The notes under the pieces are model-generated. The model made no database searches, had not been told where the DNA came from, and worked only from the letters and a program-made list of their open reading frames with translations. Both the position numbers and the translations under genes were made by a program. Below, piece by piece: positions 1 through 25,261 of a stretch of 64,000 bases of DNA. Position 1 is the stretch's first letter. Each line of letters begins with the position of its first letter. The stretch is from Pontederia crassipes. Lineage: Eukaryota > Streptophyta > Magnoliopsida > Commelinales > Pontederiaceae. The stretch spans positions 12,464,171-12,528,170 of the forward strand of contig CM060194.1 of NCBI GenBank assembly GCA_030549335.1, given 5' to 3'.

Positions 1-92
1 TTAACCATTTTGTTTGACAAGTCTTAATTCTTAAATCAGTATTTTTTAGATTATGCTCTTTTTTAAAGAGATGCGACCTTTTTTTACTGCAG

Positions 93-3414
<3,322 letters not shown>

Positions 3415-5394
3415 GTAGTTGTCTGATTTAATAGATTTATGCTCTAATACTTGCTTCAGTTCACTTTGGCATGGGAATTTCATTTTTTTAGATATGGTAT
3501 TTGGATGAAAAGTGTAATAATAAGAATTTAGAAGATTGATTTGACAAATAAGTTTTAGTATATGTTTAGATAAAAATAAAAAGCCAATGATATAATTTAT
3601 TATTTTGTTAAATATAAAAGTATAGTAAATTAAAATATTATTTATTTAGTTAAAATAATTATTTCAATATTTTATTTTATAATTTATAAAAAAATAGTTA
3701 TGTTAATATTATAATTTATGAAAAATAATATTATTATAATTTATTATTTTTCCTATGCTATTAGTATTATAAAAAATATTCATATTAAGTTAAAGAAAAT
3801 TTTATTTTATAAGCTAAATAACATTATATTAATAAATAAAATATTATAATTAATTATATTAAGTTCTCGTTGAAGACGAGAAGTTGGTTGTGCTCTCCAT
3901 TTTGGAGAACTTAGATCACGTGATCGGTCAAATGACCTTTTGACAAAAAGTACTAAAATTTGTGCCAAGTTTTGACCTAAGTTTCAATACCAAACATATC
4001 CTTTGAGTACGGTTTAGTATAATAATGGACGGTCATTGTTCACCGGGTCGGGTTGATGAATTCGAAAATCCAATCCAACTCGAATCAATGATGGCCTCTA
4101 AAGTTCAGGTTGGAGAGTTCCAATTTGATTCGATGACCCAAGTCTTTTTTTATTTTTTTATTTTAAATGATATTTTAATTAATTTAAGAATTTTATATTA
4201 TTTAAAATTTAAAAAAATATGAAATAAAGTATTTTAAATATAGAAAAATATATAGATATTTAAAACAATATTTTTTATTTTAAGATACTTTATTTTTTAT
4301 TAAAAATAAAATAGTAAATGTTTTTTACATTAAAAAATTAAAAATTAAAAAAAGAAAAATAGTAGTTGGGTAACTCGATGGCCCGGATTAGATTAGGTCG
4401 AGGCATAGTGTAAAAAAAATTTAAAACTTGACCCAATCTTAACCGACTAACTTTGATCGGATTGGGTTGAACTTATTCATGAGTCGAGTCAAACCCGATT
4501 GAACCCAATCCGAAAATACCTCTAGCAACATCAACAACTTCATCTTAACGCTTAAGTCAATATTATGTCTTCTCATAAACAAATTTTAAGATAATTCCTC
4601 GAGAAAAGATTATTTATTTATTTTTCTACATTTAATCCTAATCTATAAACCTATAAATTTTAGTTTTTTTAACTTATCCCTATTCTTTATTTAAGTCCTT
4701 TGGTAGTTCCATTCAAAATTATGTTTTTTTACTCTTACCTCCCCAATAAAAAAATAAGAAATAATAAAGAATAACGATGGAAGGGTAACAATAGTATTTT
4801 ATAGCTATATTTTTAATAACTATGAAATGTTGTGCTCATGTTGTTTTTACTTTTTAATATTTTCTTTTCTTACATTAGAGAAGTAAGGATAAAAAATGAT
4901 ACTTTATAATTGACACCACGTCCCCGATTATTTTATTCATAGATCAAAGATGGATCAAAAGTTTTTAAATGAAAATAAGTCAAATATAATTTTTAGATTA
5001 AAGATGGATATGCTGTCCCTCTCTTAAAGGGGGACTTTTCCATTTATTCCTTTATAATTGTAAAAAAATAAGTTACTAAAATTTCAAGTGGAACTTGACA
5101 TAAGCAATTAAATGATAGATCAGAATCAATTATCAAAATTTGTAAGTTTACAATTTAGAATTAGACTAGAAAAAAATATTATAATTGAGGGGCGTTTTGG
5201 AGGATATATAATAATAAGTTTTACCATCTCAATTTTACCATTTTGTCGAATTTGCTTTGTTACCTAACTCAAACTCTGGAACAAAACTACTCCTTTTACT
5301 CGTGACTTGTGTTAATAGGAAACTTGCATATTAATTTTGCATGTCATGTCATTGCTTTAATGCTAAAAAAATGATAAAAAAAGAAATAAAAAGA
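3415..5394. other. AT-rich intergenic DNA with Cys-free dispersed repeat
   Basis: No gene is visible here. The stretch is strongly AT-rich. Around 4025-4510 there are GGGTCGGGTTG-type words on one side and CCCGATTGAACCCAATCC on the other, giving a loose inverted arrangement typical of degenerate plant MITE-like repeats. Short open frames in it have no recognisable content. Confidence 0.5.
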
Positions 5395-5399
5395 CTTTT

Positions 5400-7546
5400 T
5401 GTAACACCCTGAGACCCACGTGATTTTCACGTGCTCAGAGTCGTTCCAAAGGTGTTACTCAATTTTCTATAAAATATTTTTGCGGAATAAAATCTATAAA
5501 GTGCATAATATAAAACATAAATGTCGAAGACTTTTCAAAAATAATAACTAATAATCCATAATAATCAAAATGCTAAAACATCCATGAGTTTACAATTCTA
5601 ATGAGTGCGAAAGTAATAAAATTAAATAACTAGATCTAATGCCATGTGCAACATCTGTCTGTCACTGAGCGTAGCCACCTGCAAGACCATCATCTATAGC
5701 TCCCTCACCTGCACGGATCCAGATACAGAAAAATATTCATGAATATAAAAATACTCGGTACGTAGGGTCTAAAAGACAATCAATATGCTCAATCGAAAAT
5801 AAGATAAAATCAATAATGAGTCGATTGAGCAGTCAATACAATAATCAATTAACAATTTATTAATATGAATAATATATCAGGCTATGGTCAACAGATCAAT
5901 GTAAATTAATAATAATTATTCCAATTAATACTTATCAATTGCCTGATTAATAGATCAATATTCAATTAATAATTTTCAATTCAATAATCAATGGTCATTG
6001 GCCAATAACAATTCAATTCAATAGAGCAATAATAATTACCAACTCCATGCCAATATATATCCAAACGACTATGATTTAATTCCATTCACTTAAATTCCAA
6101 TTTCAATTCAATTCAATTCGATTCGATTTTCAATGTTCGGAGTTATCCAATTCAATAAGGAGCGTTCAGTCAATTAAGGGACACCATGCCACTTTCATGC
6201 AGGCCAGTGGGGGATCAGTGCCACGGCAAGCCCGATACGATTCAATGGGTTCGTGTATGGTGGGGGACGAGTGGTCATACACAGGACAGCCATAACTTTT
6301 ACACTATCTGTCCCATTCAATTCAATTCAATTCAATTGGTCCCGGCTTAGTGGTAATCAGTGAACATGGGCCCAGTAGCTTTCGGCTTTTATCTTGTTTA
6401 CCTAAAATGTCTATCTTTAAATAAATTATCAATTTGATTAGATAAATTCTGAACTCAAAACTAAGTAGGTCAACAATACAATCAAAATCAAAGTTCATTA
6501 TAATATAAACAGATCAATCACCAACAATATAATTAATACATCAAATTAATTAATAATAATAATAATCAGTAATTAAAATTTACTCAAAAATAATTAATAA
6601 CTCTCAGTAGTGTACTCCCTGTTCATTACGGCCGTAACATCAATTCCCTTTTTTTTTTATAAATCTCTCTCTATTTTTTTCTCTCTCCATCTTCTCTGAT
6701 TTTTACGACCGTAAATTCTCTTCTCTTTTTTTTTTCTACATCTTTCTCTCTCCAGATTTTACCCCCTATTCCATTACGGCCGAAAACCCTAACTCTTCGG
6801 CCGTAACACCTTTTTTTTCCTTTCTCTCTCTAATATTCTCTCTCTCCCAACTTCTCGGCCGTAATAGATTATTCCTCTTCCTCTCTCTACCTCTCTATTT
6901 CATTACGGCCGAAAACCCTAACTCTTCGGCCGTAACACCTTTTTTTTCTAATTCTCTCTCCACCCTTTTCTCGGACGTAAAACTCTACTCTTCTCTCTCT
7001 TGACGGCCGGAACAGAAAATTACGGCCAAACAAATTTTACGGCCGTAATACTTCTAATTTAAAATTAGATTGCGTTGTAAAACCTTACGATGCAATAGCA
7101 AACAAATATTGCGGCCGTAATAATTCTAATTCCAAACTAGATTGCACCGTAAAATATTACGACACAATAGAAAACGGAATCCCCCCTACGTACCTGCGCG
7201 ACTTGTTCCCTGACGTCGCCGAAAATCACGCAGACGAAGCCAAAACGTTCGTACCCCCTATTCTTATTTATAGTGTTTACAAATTTTTAATTATTCTCTA
7301 ACCATATTATCTAATCTCAATCAAATTAAATCCTCTAATTTATCCCTTTAACCACTCCCTATTTATTCTAATATTTAATTAGATAAATTACGAAATTGAT
7401 TGAATAATCCTATCCCTAATCAAACTCCTCTCAATTTTTATTTTTATTTTCGGAATTATTAAATATAGTAATATTAATAACAATATTTTTAAAATAATAT
7501 AATAAAATATCCATTTATTAAATCCTGAAAAATCAGGGTCGTTACA
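5400..7546 (-). mobile_element. Solo LTR, probably Ty3/gypsy
   Basis: The element starts TGTAACACCCTG and ends CAGGGTCGTTACA, so its termini are inverted and bounded by TG and CA. A perfect 5-bp target duplication CTTTT lies at 5395-5399 and 7547-7551. No internal domain is present, so this is a solo LTR of 2147 bp. A TATA-like CTATAAATAAG on the minus strand near 7270 places the promoter on that strand. The sequence holds TCAAT pentamer runs (about 6095-6330) and many GGCCGTAA words in pyrimidine-rich DNA (6600-7050). Confidence 0.88.
6773..6963. repeat. Two-copy tandem unit with GGCCGTAA words inside the solo LTR
   Basis: The block at about 6773-6835 (ATTACGGCCGAAAACCCTAA, then CTTCGGCCGTAACACC) recurs at about 6901-6963 with almost no change. 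Both lie in CT-rich DNA. The unit is about 128 bp and belongs to the LTR at 5400-7546. Confidence 0.75.
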
Positions 7547-7944
7547 CTTTTTATACCAAACTAAGGACTTGACACTTTGAATTTTGAAACTTTTTATCAA
7601 AAAAATTTAATATTGAAAACGATGTCCAGGTCAACTAATGACCATAATACTAGTTAAAGACGGTAGTGTGCTAGCAAGTTTAAGTTGGTGACAGTCCTAT
7701 TACAAAACAAAAAATGGTCGGCAGACTTGAGAATGATATTAAAGTTGAGAATATCTGATAAAAAAACTGCTGTGTCTGGATCACTTCGTTTAGATTATAC
7801 TCAACACGTGTGCATTGGATTGCGTTTCAAAGTGGATGCAGTCAGTAGTTGCTGTATAAGTTGTCTTCCAACACATTCTATTTCCATGGAGCTTCGTGGT
7901 GTGGATTATATGAACTCTTTTCTTTTCTGCAGATGAGAACTTCT

Positions 7945-9700
7945 GATGGCCATAATGCTGATGGGAAATGCTTGCTTAAGGTTCTCTATTGCAACCGCTG
8001 AGCTGTTGGAATCATTCAGAACATTTAGTGTTGCTCCTTTCGGCCAAGATCTCTTTGTAAATAGCAGCTTGTTTTTTCCTTGCCTGCTTTCTGAGTGAAT
8101 ACCGATTCTTCTTTGTGATTTGTGCCTCTGGTTTCTGCAACTTTACCACAACATTGTTTATCACTGTTTTTGAGTTTTGTATATTTGCTAAATCATTGTT
8201 GATATATATATATATATTTATTTTGTACATTTACCAGATCATTGTTTCTGTGTGAGTTTTGTGTAATTACCAGATCATTGTTGATGACAAGCATTCTATA
8301 GAAAATGTTTTTGCAGCAAAAAAAAGCTTACTAAAATATGAGTGTGGATGATTATGCAAAAAGTAGCAATTTCAAAGGGGACACTTCAAATGAAAGCACG
8401 AATGCTAAAATTTACTTTAACCAATGCAACTGTTCATCTTTAATAGTAAAAAATAACATTATATATACACTTGGGACTGATTCATATAACTTTATAATAG
8501 TTTTCACGGACTTAATCAATTCATCTAAACATTAGCTGTTAGCTGGAAATACATTTTCTTATTAATGATGACAGTAGCATCCCCTCTAGAATCCTATTGA
8601 TATTATGGTTAAACATAACAATATTAAAAGATAGTTTTCTTTAAAATATAATTTCAGAACTCTTCTTAGTCAATAGCAGAGCTGCAGTTTCCAGCTCGGA
8701 AAATGCATTCTTATTTCTTAAATGGGGATGATTCTGACAGGTCCAAGAGTTCAGGGTTTGTACTCTGTACCTTGCAATCCAAGTAGTCCACAATCAGGAT
8801 TGGCTCTGAAATCTTAGTACCATTGACCGTACCAACTCTCCCGACACCACGGTTGACGTCATCTGATTTTTGCTTCTGAAAACGACTCGAGTTTACTTTT
8901 GTAATCTGCGGCTGGGTAATAGTTGAAAAAGCTCAAATTGTCTTTTGCTTCTCAATGCTGTGCGGCAAGATGATAAAACTTCTGACAACACCACATCTGC
9001 AAGTTGAATACTTTTTAACTGTAAACATTGTACCAGAGCTTTAGTTATCCTGACTGCATTATCTATAATCCACGTTGGCTTATTGGATCGATAGTGGGAT
9101 TGAATTTCATGTTAAAAAAAAATCTGATAATCTCAGAGGTGATTCCAAAACTCCTGCAGACGTAGAAACTCTACTTTTTAAAATTAAACACATGTTAGTA
9201 ATTCTCTGCTGACCTCCTCTAACACAGTGATCTATAAAAGAAAAATTCGAATCTGAGCTATAAAAATGCTTATCCCTGAAAGAGGTGACGACTGTAATTG
9301 TTTCATACTCTTGGAATTATGAAAAATAATTCATCAGCAAGCTCTCTCAACTCTTCAACAACAGTTTCCTTGTACTTTTTATATGCTGAAGCGATCAATT
9401 CGCTTTTAATACCCAGTCCACATTTTTAGCCTCATTTCTCAAATGTATTATATCAGCATCATATTTGTTATTGTTTTTTTTTATTCAAAGCCAGCGACTA
9501 GCTACCTAAACTGTTGCTTGCATCAGGGAGCATATAGATTTATAAGTTCATGCCACCAGCAGTTTAAAAGGTGGTGTATTGAAAATGCTGAAAAGATATT
9601 CAAACATCTATTCTTGATAATTTCACAGAAGCCGACTTTGATTTTTTGCCTTTTTTAGTTTTCACAGAAGACTTGAGCGGATATACAAAAAAACAAAACA
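7945..9700. repeat. Segmental duplication, copy A
   Basis: This segment is colinear with copy B at about 54410-57780. Shared landmarks include GGGAAATGCTTGCT, TTCTCTATTGCAACCGCT, TCTTTGTAAA, AGTGTGGAGGATTATGCAAA (GGATGATTATGC here), GTTCAGGGTTTGTACT, and GAAAATGCTGAAAA. Copy A lacks the insertions found in copy B and so represents the older arrangement. It holds no complete gene; the minus-strand open frame at 8711-8940 is listed separately. Confidence 0.85.
8711..8940 (-). other. Open frame resembling a gene 3' end, unrecognised
   Basis: On the minus strand about 75 codons stay open without an ATG and end at TAA (8711-8713). The peptide includes VNGTKISEPILIVDYLDCK and ends LSESSPFKK, which reads like real protein rather than AT-rich noise. 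In copy B (55.75-55.95 kb) the same stretch is frameshifted, though GTKISEPILIV survives. I do not recognise the family. It could be the last exon of a gene or a decayed remnant of one. Confidence 0.3.
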
Positions 9701-10239
9701 AAATAAAAACTTTTGTTGCAATAATTTAAAGCTCATTAAATTGAATAGTCATAGAGGTCATATATACAGTTTTCCTGTAGCATTTCTTGCTTACAGAAGA
9801 AAGGCCACTTAAAAAGTTTCTCAAATCTCACCTCTCTGGTTATGTTGAATGTATTTTCACTTTATCTCCGCAAATAGGCTTGAAGAGAAGAATCAATCAA
9901 AGTTCTACATCTTCTCTAAGTTTTTATCCTATCAAATAGGCCAAAAATTAGTGCATTTTATGTACTTGACAGCCATGGTCAACCAGTGCTAACTGGTGCT
10001 TGCACCTTTTCTGTTCGTGATGCTTATCTTTTTTAAAATATCTCGTATATATGCTGTTAGATCCTCTATCACACAGTTGACAAATGACAGCCCAGTGAGA
10101 GCAGCATGGCTTCATGCATCCAAAGCTCTTGGCTTACATTATTCTTCACACCTTGGAAGTAAATTAAGCAGCCAATGGGCACAAAAGTAAACCTTTAAAA
10201 GCAACCTAAGTACTTTTTAAAAAAAAAAATTCAGAGAGA

Positions 10240-10560
10240 GACAGGGGGAAGATTCATATATAATCTCAGTATCTCACAATCTTGTAAATCTTGCATCTGG
10301 ATAGAAGACTGCTGGTTCCTGATGGGGGAAGTAACTGTTCCTGGGCATGCCTTCTTTCTCAGGGATCCAAAGGTTGCATTCTCACTGGTGGCCATTGCTT
10401 TATGGACTTCACCCATTTTGGCTGATACACTTCCAAAAGAAGGTATATTATCTGACAGTTGATGCTGTGTATGATTGCTGCAATTTTCTCTGCACCCTGT
10501 GGCAGTTCATGTTTCAACCATGCATAGTAGTTCACCCACCATGAATTCATGGATGCTTTC
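10240..10560 (-). pseudogene. Protein-like minus-strand fragment, unrecognised
   Basis: The minus strand encodes a peptide containing NYYAWLKHELPQGAEKIAAI (about 10550-10450) and then, in another frame, SVSAKMGEVHKAMATSENAT (about 10430-10370) followed by FGSLRKKACPG. Both halves look like genuine protein and need a frameshift or a small intron near 10445 to join. I cannot assign a family. It may belong to the same broken gene as the frame at 8711-8940, but that link is only by order and strand. Confidence 0.35.
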
Positions 10561-10660
10561 CAAGCTCAGACTGAATCATCTTAGTAATATTTTTTTAAGC
10601 AGTTCCATTCTTTCAATCCGGAGTAATCTTGAATTCCGAGACAGAGAGCATGCATAAAAA

Positions 10661-11940
10661 AATGCATCAATTGATCTCTTTTCTTTTGCATAGAATTGAG
10701 TTTTTTATTTTCTAAGTTTTTTTTCTCTTTCTGTGAATCTTCATGTTCAAACGTCCCATATAGATCCCGACAACTAATGAATGCGAATTCAAAATTCTAG
10801 CAATGTTATTTAATCATACCAAAATAAAATAGGTTATAAAGTAATTAAGAATGTTAAAATTTAGAAATAAAAATTCATATTATGACTTATATATTATGTC
10901 TTCAAAATCGTTGAAGTTATAAACTAGATTATAAGGAATTAGCATTATGACATTGTATTTACAAAATTATATATATATGAATCATGAGAGAGACTATTAA
11001 AAGTTAATAAAGATATACAGGGTGAAAGGAATATGTTCATGATTTTTCTAAATGATCTCTCAAATATGATAAAAGCTTATAAAAATCGAATACAAAACAG
11101 AGTGATAAGATAGAAAGGAGCTTTTTGCTTTTAACTATCATTACTTGCCAAAATGTTAAAGATAAAAGATACTAATATACTTCTCTGACATTAATTTTAT
11201 TTATCATATTTTGTTGCCACCAACTTACTTTTAGCTTAATTACCTTTGTCATGAAAAAAAATGATTATGCTATCATTTTTAAGGGGTAGTATCATTATCG
11301 TGCGTTTAATGATGGATGATGATAAAAAAAATTATCCAATTAATTAAGTCACCATTCATCATGAAATGGATGATGACTAATAGAAGTATGATGATGCCAA
11401 ACATTAAATAAAAAAAACTTATAAAATGAAATGCATTTTGTTTAGAGTGAAAAATACTGTTATAGACGTTTACCTGTCAATTCATAATTATTAATGTATA
11501 ATATTCAATCAGATAAATTATACTAATTGAAAATAGAGGAAAATGTATGTATAGATAGAGCGTTTGAGAATTGATATAGAACATTAATTTTACTTATTAA
11601 ATTAATAAAATAATCATATATTAATTTAAAATATATATTAAATAGTAAATATAATTAAAATCAAGATTATTGAATCATCTCATGTTAATAATTATGACTA
11701 ATTCAACGATTATAATTTATTTAACATTAATTATACCTTTTTATTATCAAATTACTCCAATAAATATATATTATTTTATCTAAAAAGTAAATAATTAATT
11801 TAATAATAAATTATAATTATTAAATAAACATAGAGCAGGATGCTCTGCCTACTCATAACCTCTAGAGAATAATGCTAAAACTTTACTCTCCCTACATTTC
11901 ATGGTCATGATCTAAACTTACTCTCCTCACAAGAACTTGA
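10661..11940. other. AT-rich intergenic DNA upstream of kinase gene 2
   Basis: I see no gene, repeat boundary or RNA here. The stretch is AT-rich and presumably includes the promoter of the downstream receptor kinase, but no convincing TATA box or start region can be singled out. Confidence 0.4.
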
Positions 11941-11950
11941 CACACTTTCA

Positions 11951-21148
<9,198 letters not shown>

Positions 21149-24100
21149 TTTGGCTTGCCTTTAAGATAACTGCATGACTCCATTTGCAACACACCAAATA
21201 TAAAGAAAGAATGGAAGTGTATAGGGTATAGCTTCATGATGTTGCGATTGAGAAACCAAAGTTCGAGGAGTTTTCGTAGATGCCAACGATGTATGCATCT
21301 TAGCAGTTGGTATTTATCTTGTACATTTGGAATATAAATATGAATTTGAAGGTGTACAGATAAAGATTAAGTGATGAAACTAAAATTATAATTTACATGA
21401 TATCTAAGAAATTATACCCTAAAATTCATCGCCGAATTATATTTTAAAAATATGGTATGAAGTTGACATGTATTTAATGAAAATTCGATTTTGCCATATA
21501 ATAATATAATATAAGAATATTACTTTTTAAAACTAAAATTTGTTTAACATTTGTTTAACTAATATAATATTTTAGTTATAATTTTTTTGCATCATCCACA
21601 GTTCCACACATCGTGCGGGCAATACAATTTGAAGGTGTACAGATAAAGACAAAGTGATGAAACTATACGAAAACTTCCCTGCAGCTATATCTGTTGGAGA
21701 AGGTTTGACTAACTTTAGTAGTTGGTGTATAATGGATTTGATCAATGTGTTGTTTTACTAGGTTTTCAATGTCAAAAAGAAAAAAAAGTCTGAGTTGTTT
21801 GCCGATTTCAGCATCTGTTCTGGACCCGAAGTACAAGATGCTGTAGAATTGTTTACCTGTGATATCTTAATTTGAAAAATGTGTAACTACATAAACTAAA
21901 TGTGTAACTACATAAACTTGTGAACTACACATGTAAGAAAGATTCATCTATCATCATGTTCTCACATGTACACTGTTAGACAATGGGCAAAAGGTGCCCC
22001 CTAAACTCAATTGGACGTTCTCCATTGATCATAGATCAAACGATTAGACCATACTATATCAAATCAATTTTAGGTTGTTGATATTCAAATTATTATATAA
22101 TAATAAGTTTAATTAGGGAAGCATAATGGCTTGTCACCCTCATCCTGCATGAATGAGATGATTACGATGGTGAAGCTACACAATTCTTCTTCTCATTAAT
22201 TATATGGTAATGCATAATTTATGAAATGAGCTTAATGACCGACCCATTTAGAATGGGTTCTATTCATTTTTTTGCTGTTTTTTACCAGCATTTTATTTGA
22301 TTTTTTTAAAAATCATAACATCAGAAACTCCGAAATAATAATTTTTTGATAGATTAACAAAAAATTATGGATATTTTTTTGAAACTATTAATTATATGTA
22401 AATAATATTTATAAATAATTTTTTAATGGTTCAAAATTTATTAGTTAAATATTCTAAATTGAGTAACAATTTGGAAAGTCCAAATTATGATTTATCAGAA
22501 TCATTTATAATTTTTTTTTAAAATAGTTTAAAAATATTCATTTTTATTTAGATAATTTATTGATATTTTGAAATTGTTCAAATTTTTTATGAAATTAAAT
22601 AATAATTTCGTAAATTTATTATTTAAAAAATATTAGTAATTTTAAATTATTTGAAATTACTTTTATATGTTTAGATAAATTTAAAAGTTTATTTTTTAAT
22701 TTTTTAAAATTATTGCATAAATATGATTTATTTATGCATGATATTGATATTTGGACAAAAAGTCTGGGATGTGATGTGCCATGAAATTTGTTGTAAAATT
22801 AAAAAGGAGGTTGCATGCTCTTTATTTATTCATTTAGTTTTGTAAATGTCTGTCATCATTGATGTAAATTTGAGTTCAAGTTGCACATGGAGCATGAAGC
22901 TAGAAGGACATGGGATGACTTGGAGAAGTCAAAATTACATATGATGTAAATCCAAAGTCCAAATATCAATATGTTTATTATTGCTTTTATTTTATTTATG
23001 CTTTATGCAATTCATATATATGCGTATGATGTGTAGCATAAATTAGATATTCTTGTTATTATTTATATGATGTTTAGCATAAATTAGATATTTTGTTATC
23101 AATGAGATTAAAATTAATTTCCTTATAATTTTGAGTTATGAATTAAATAAGATATGGATCCTAAGAGAATACAACCATCAATAGGAAAAGATTAACATTT
23201 TCAGCTAAATGTGATTAATTTTTCATTGTTGGAAAACATCCTTTTATTGAAAATTATAAATATTTTCTTCTAAATCATTTGATATGAATATATCTCATAT
23301 GAATTTGCTCATAATATCGAGGGTCAATGTGTTATATTAGATTGATAGATATATGAGATTATCAACTCCCAAAATTACAGCTCGTCATTAGAAATATGAA
23401 TTTTTTTAAGCATTTGATGTAAAAATTAATAATACATATATTTGACTTTACTCATATTATTGAGGGTCGGTATTTTGTATTAAAATTGATTAATATAACT
23501 CAAAATTATTTATTAATATTGAGTTTAAAGCGGGAGAAATTATGAATCTTGATCGTACACTTTCATTAATAGGAAATGATAAAATTGTTTAATATATGTG
23601 ACTATTTTCGTTCATATTATTGGGAAATAATTCTTATTGACACGATTTGAAATTTTTGTAAAACATTTGATGTGATAATGTGAGATATCTGACTTTGCTT
23701 ATAATATTAAGAGTTTGTGTCATTCAATATCATACTTGTCAGATTAATGGGTGCAACTCAAACACTTTATATTCTTAGATCCTGTTAGGATGCGGAATAT
23801 ATATCAGAGGCTAAAGTATGATTAGGAATCCTAAACAGTTAGGATTGGAAAGAGAGTGTGTCCTCTACCCTAAAGGTCATCTTGTTAGGATGTGATAAAG
23901 GACTAACAAGGATCCTAATTCTCACTAAGAAAGAAAGTCTTTTATCATTTTATTTTTTAGAAAATTAGAAAATATTAAATTAGCGGGAATCACCATTAAA
24001 TAAAAAGACTAAAGTTTAATGGTGATTTAGTATAAACATGATTGTATTTATTTTGAATTGTGTAACTTCTTTATATCTATTTGCGTTAATGTGTTATTAC

Positions 24101-25261
24101 TTGATGGATAATTGATTAAATCAAAATAGTTGGTATTGATAAGAGATATCAAAATATAAATTTTTAAAATCTATAGTGATCATAAAACACCATACATGCT
24201 CAAATGGGTTTCGAGAATGAGGACAAAATGTTTTATATATGATTTCAATAAGATTATTGATCTTATTTTGATAATATGATCATGCATTTACAAATGTTGT
24301 AGTGCAAAATTTTATTTATATTTTACTAAAAGATATTATTTAGATGAAGTTCGTCTATAATAAGTTAATTCATTTGATTGAATTACTTAATTATCTTGAA
24401 GATAATTAAATAATTGCTCTATTTTTCATACTCAAAATATTTTACTATATATCTTCTTACATTCTCAATATGTTGGGAATAGAAGAACATCATTTTATAA
24501 AAAAATGATTCAAAGCCTTATGTAAAAAAGAACAACTTATGAAAATCTAGGTGATAAAATGCAAATTTATTGATTTTAATTAGAAAAGAGATATAATGAA
24601 TGAAGATGATGATCTTCATAAAAGCAACTGCATACTCATAATTAATATACGAATATTAAGTTATGTGTTCAAAATTGTGTTCTTATCGCCAAATTAGTTG
24701 ACTCTTCTTGACTTGCATAAAGTGCGTATAGAGAATGCAACGTGGAATGGAACTGGCGCACTTAGTGTAAAAAGGACATGTATGGGAGGCAAGGGGCCTC
24801 GGGACGTATATATATCCCTTACACTAGCATATTACTCTTAAATACAAAAAAAAATGTCGAATGAAGTCTTATTTCGAATCTCTCTACATTATCGAAATGC
24901 AATCCGCAAGTATGCGAAGGTTCGATCCACATGGAACCACTTTACGAAATCCTAAAGAAAGCGCCTCATAACTAACTCAATATCTAAAAGTGTTGAAAAG
25001 AGAGGGGGAGATATTGCGATAAAGTAATAATGAAAGAAAGTAACGCAAGTATTCTAATATTTTTGTTGTTTTCGAAATATAAGAATAACGATGAGACAAG
25101 AACAATATCGAAAAAGCGCAAGATGATTAGTAGAAACACATGCTGAGCGTTTACAGGAGGTGCTTTTGCTACAAGATTCAAGTTCTTCCATTCGATATGG
25201 GTGAAAATGATCGAATGCTCCTTCACGTGTGTATTTGGGTAACTTCGTGGTTTTATAAAGT
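21149..25261. other. AT-rich intergenic DNA with LTR-like remnant
   Basis: No gene is visible. A 38-bp word (GAAGGTGTACAGATAAAG and following) occurs at about 21346 and again at about 21630. From about 21975 to 22215 the sequence (TGTTAGACAATGGGC...) is the reverse complement of 43500-43780, so it is probably an LTR remnant. A short local duplication (TAGCATAAATTAGATATT) lies near 23033-23093. The rest is unassigned AT-rich DNA. Confidence 0.55.

Noticed and set aside
6786..6923. AAACCCTAA words as interstitial telomere repeats
   Set aside because: Only single units occur, each as part of a longer duplicated LTR unit (GGCCGAAAACCCTAACT). There is no tandem telomere array.
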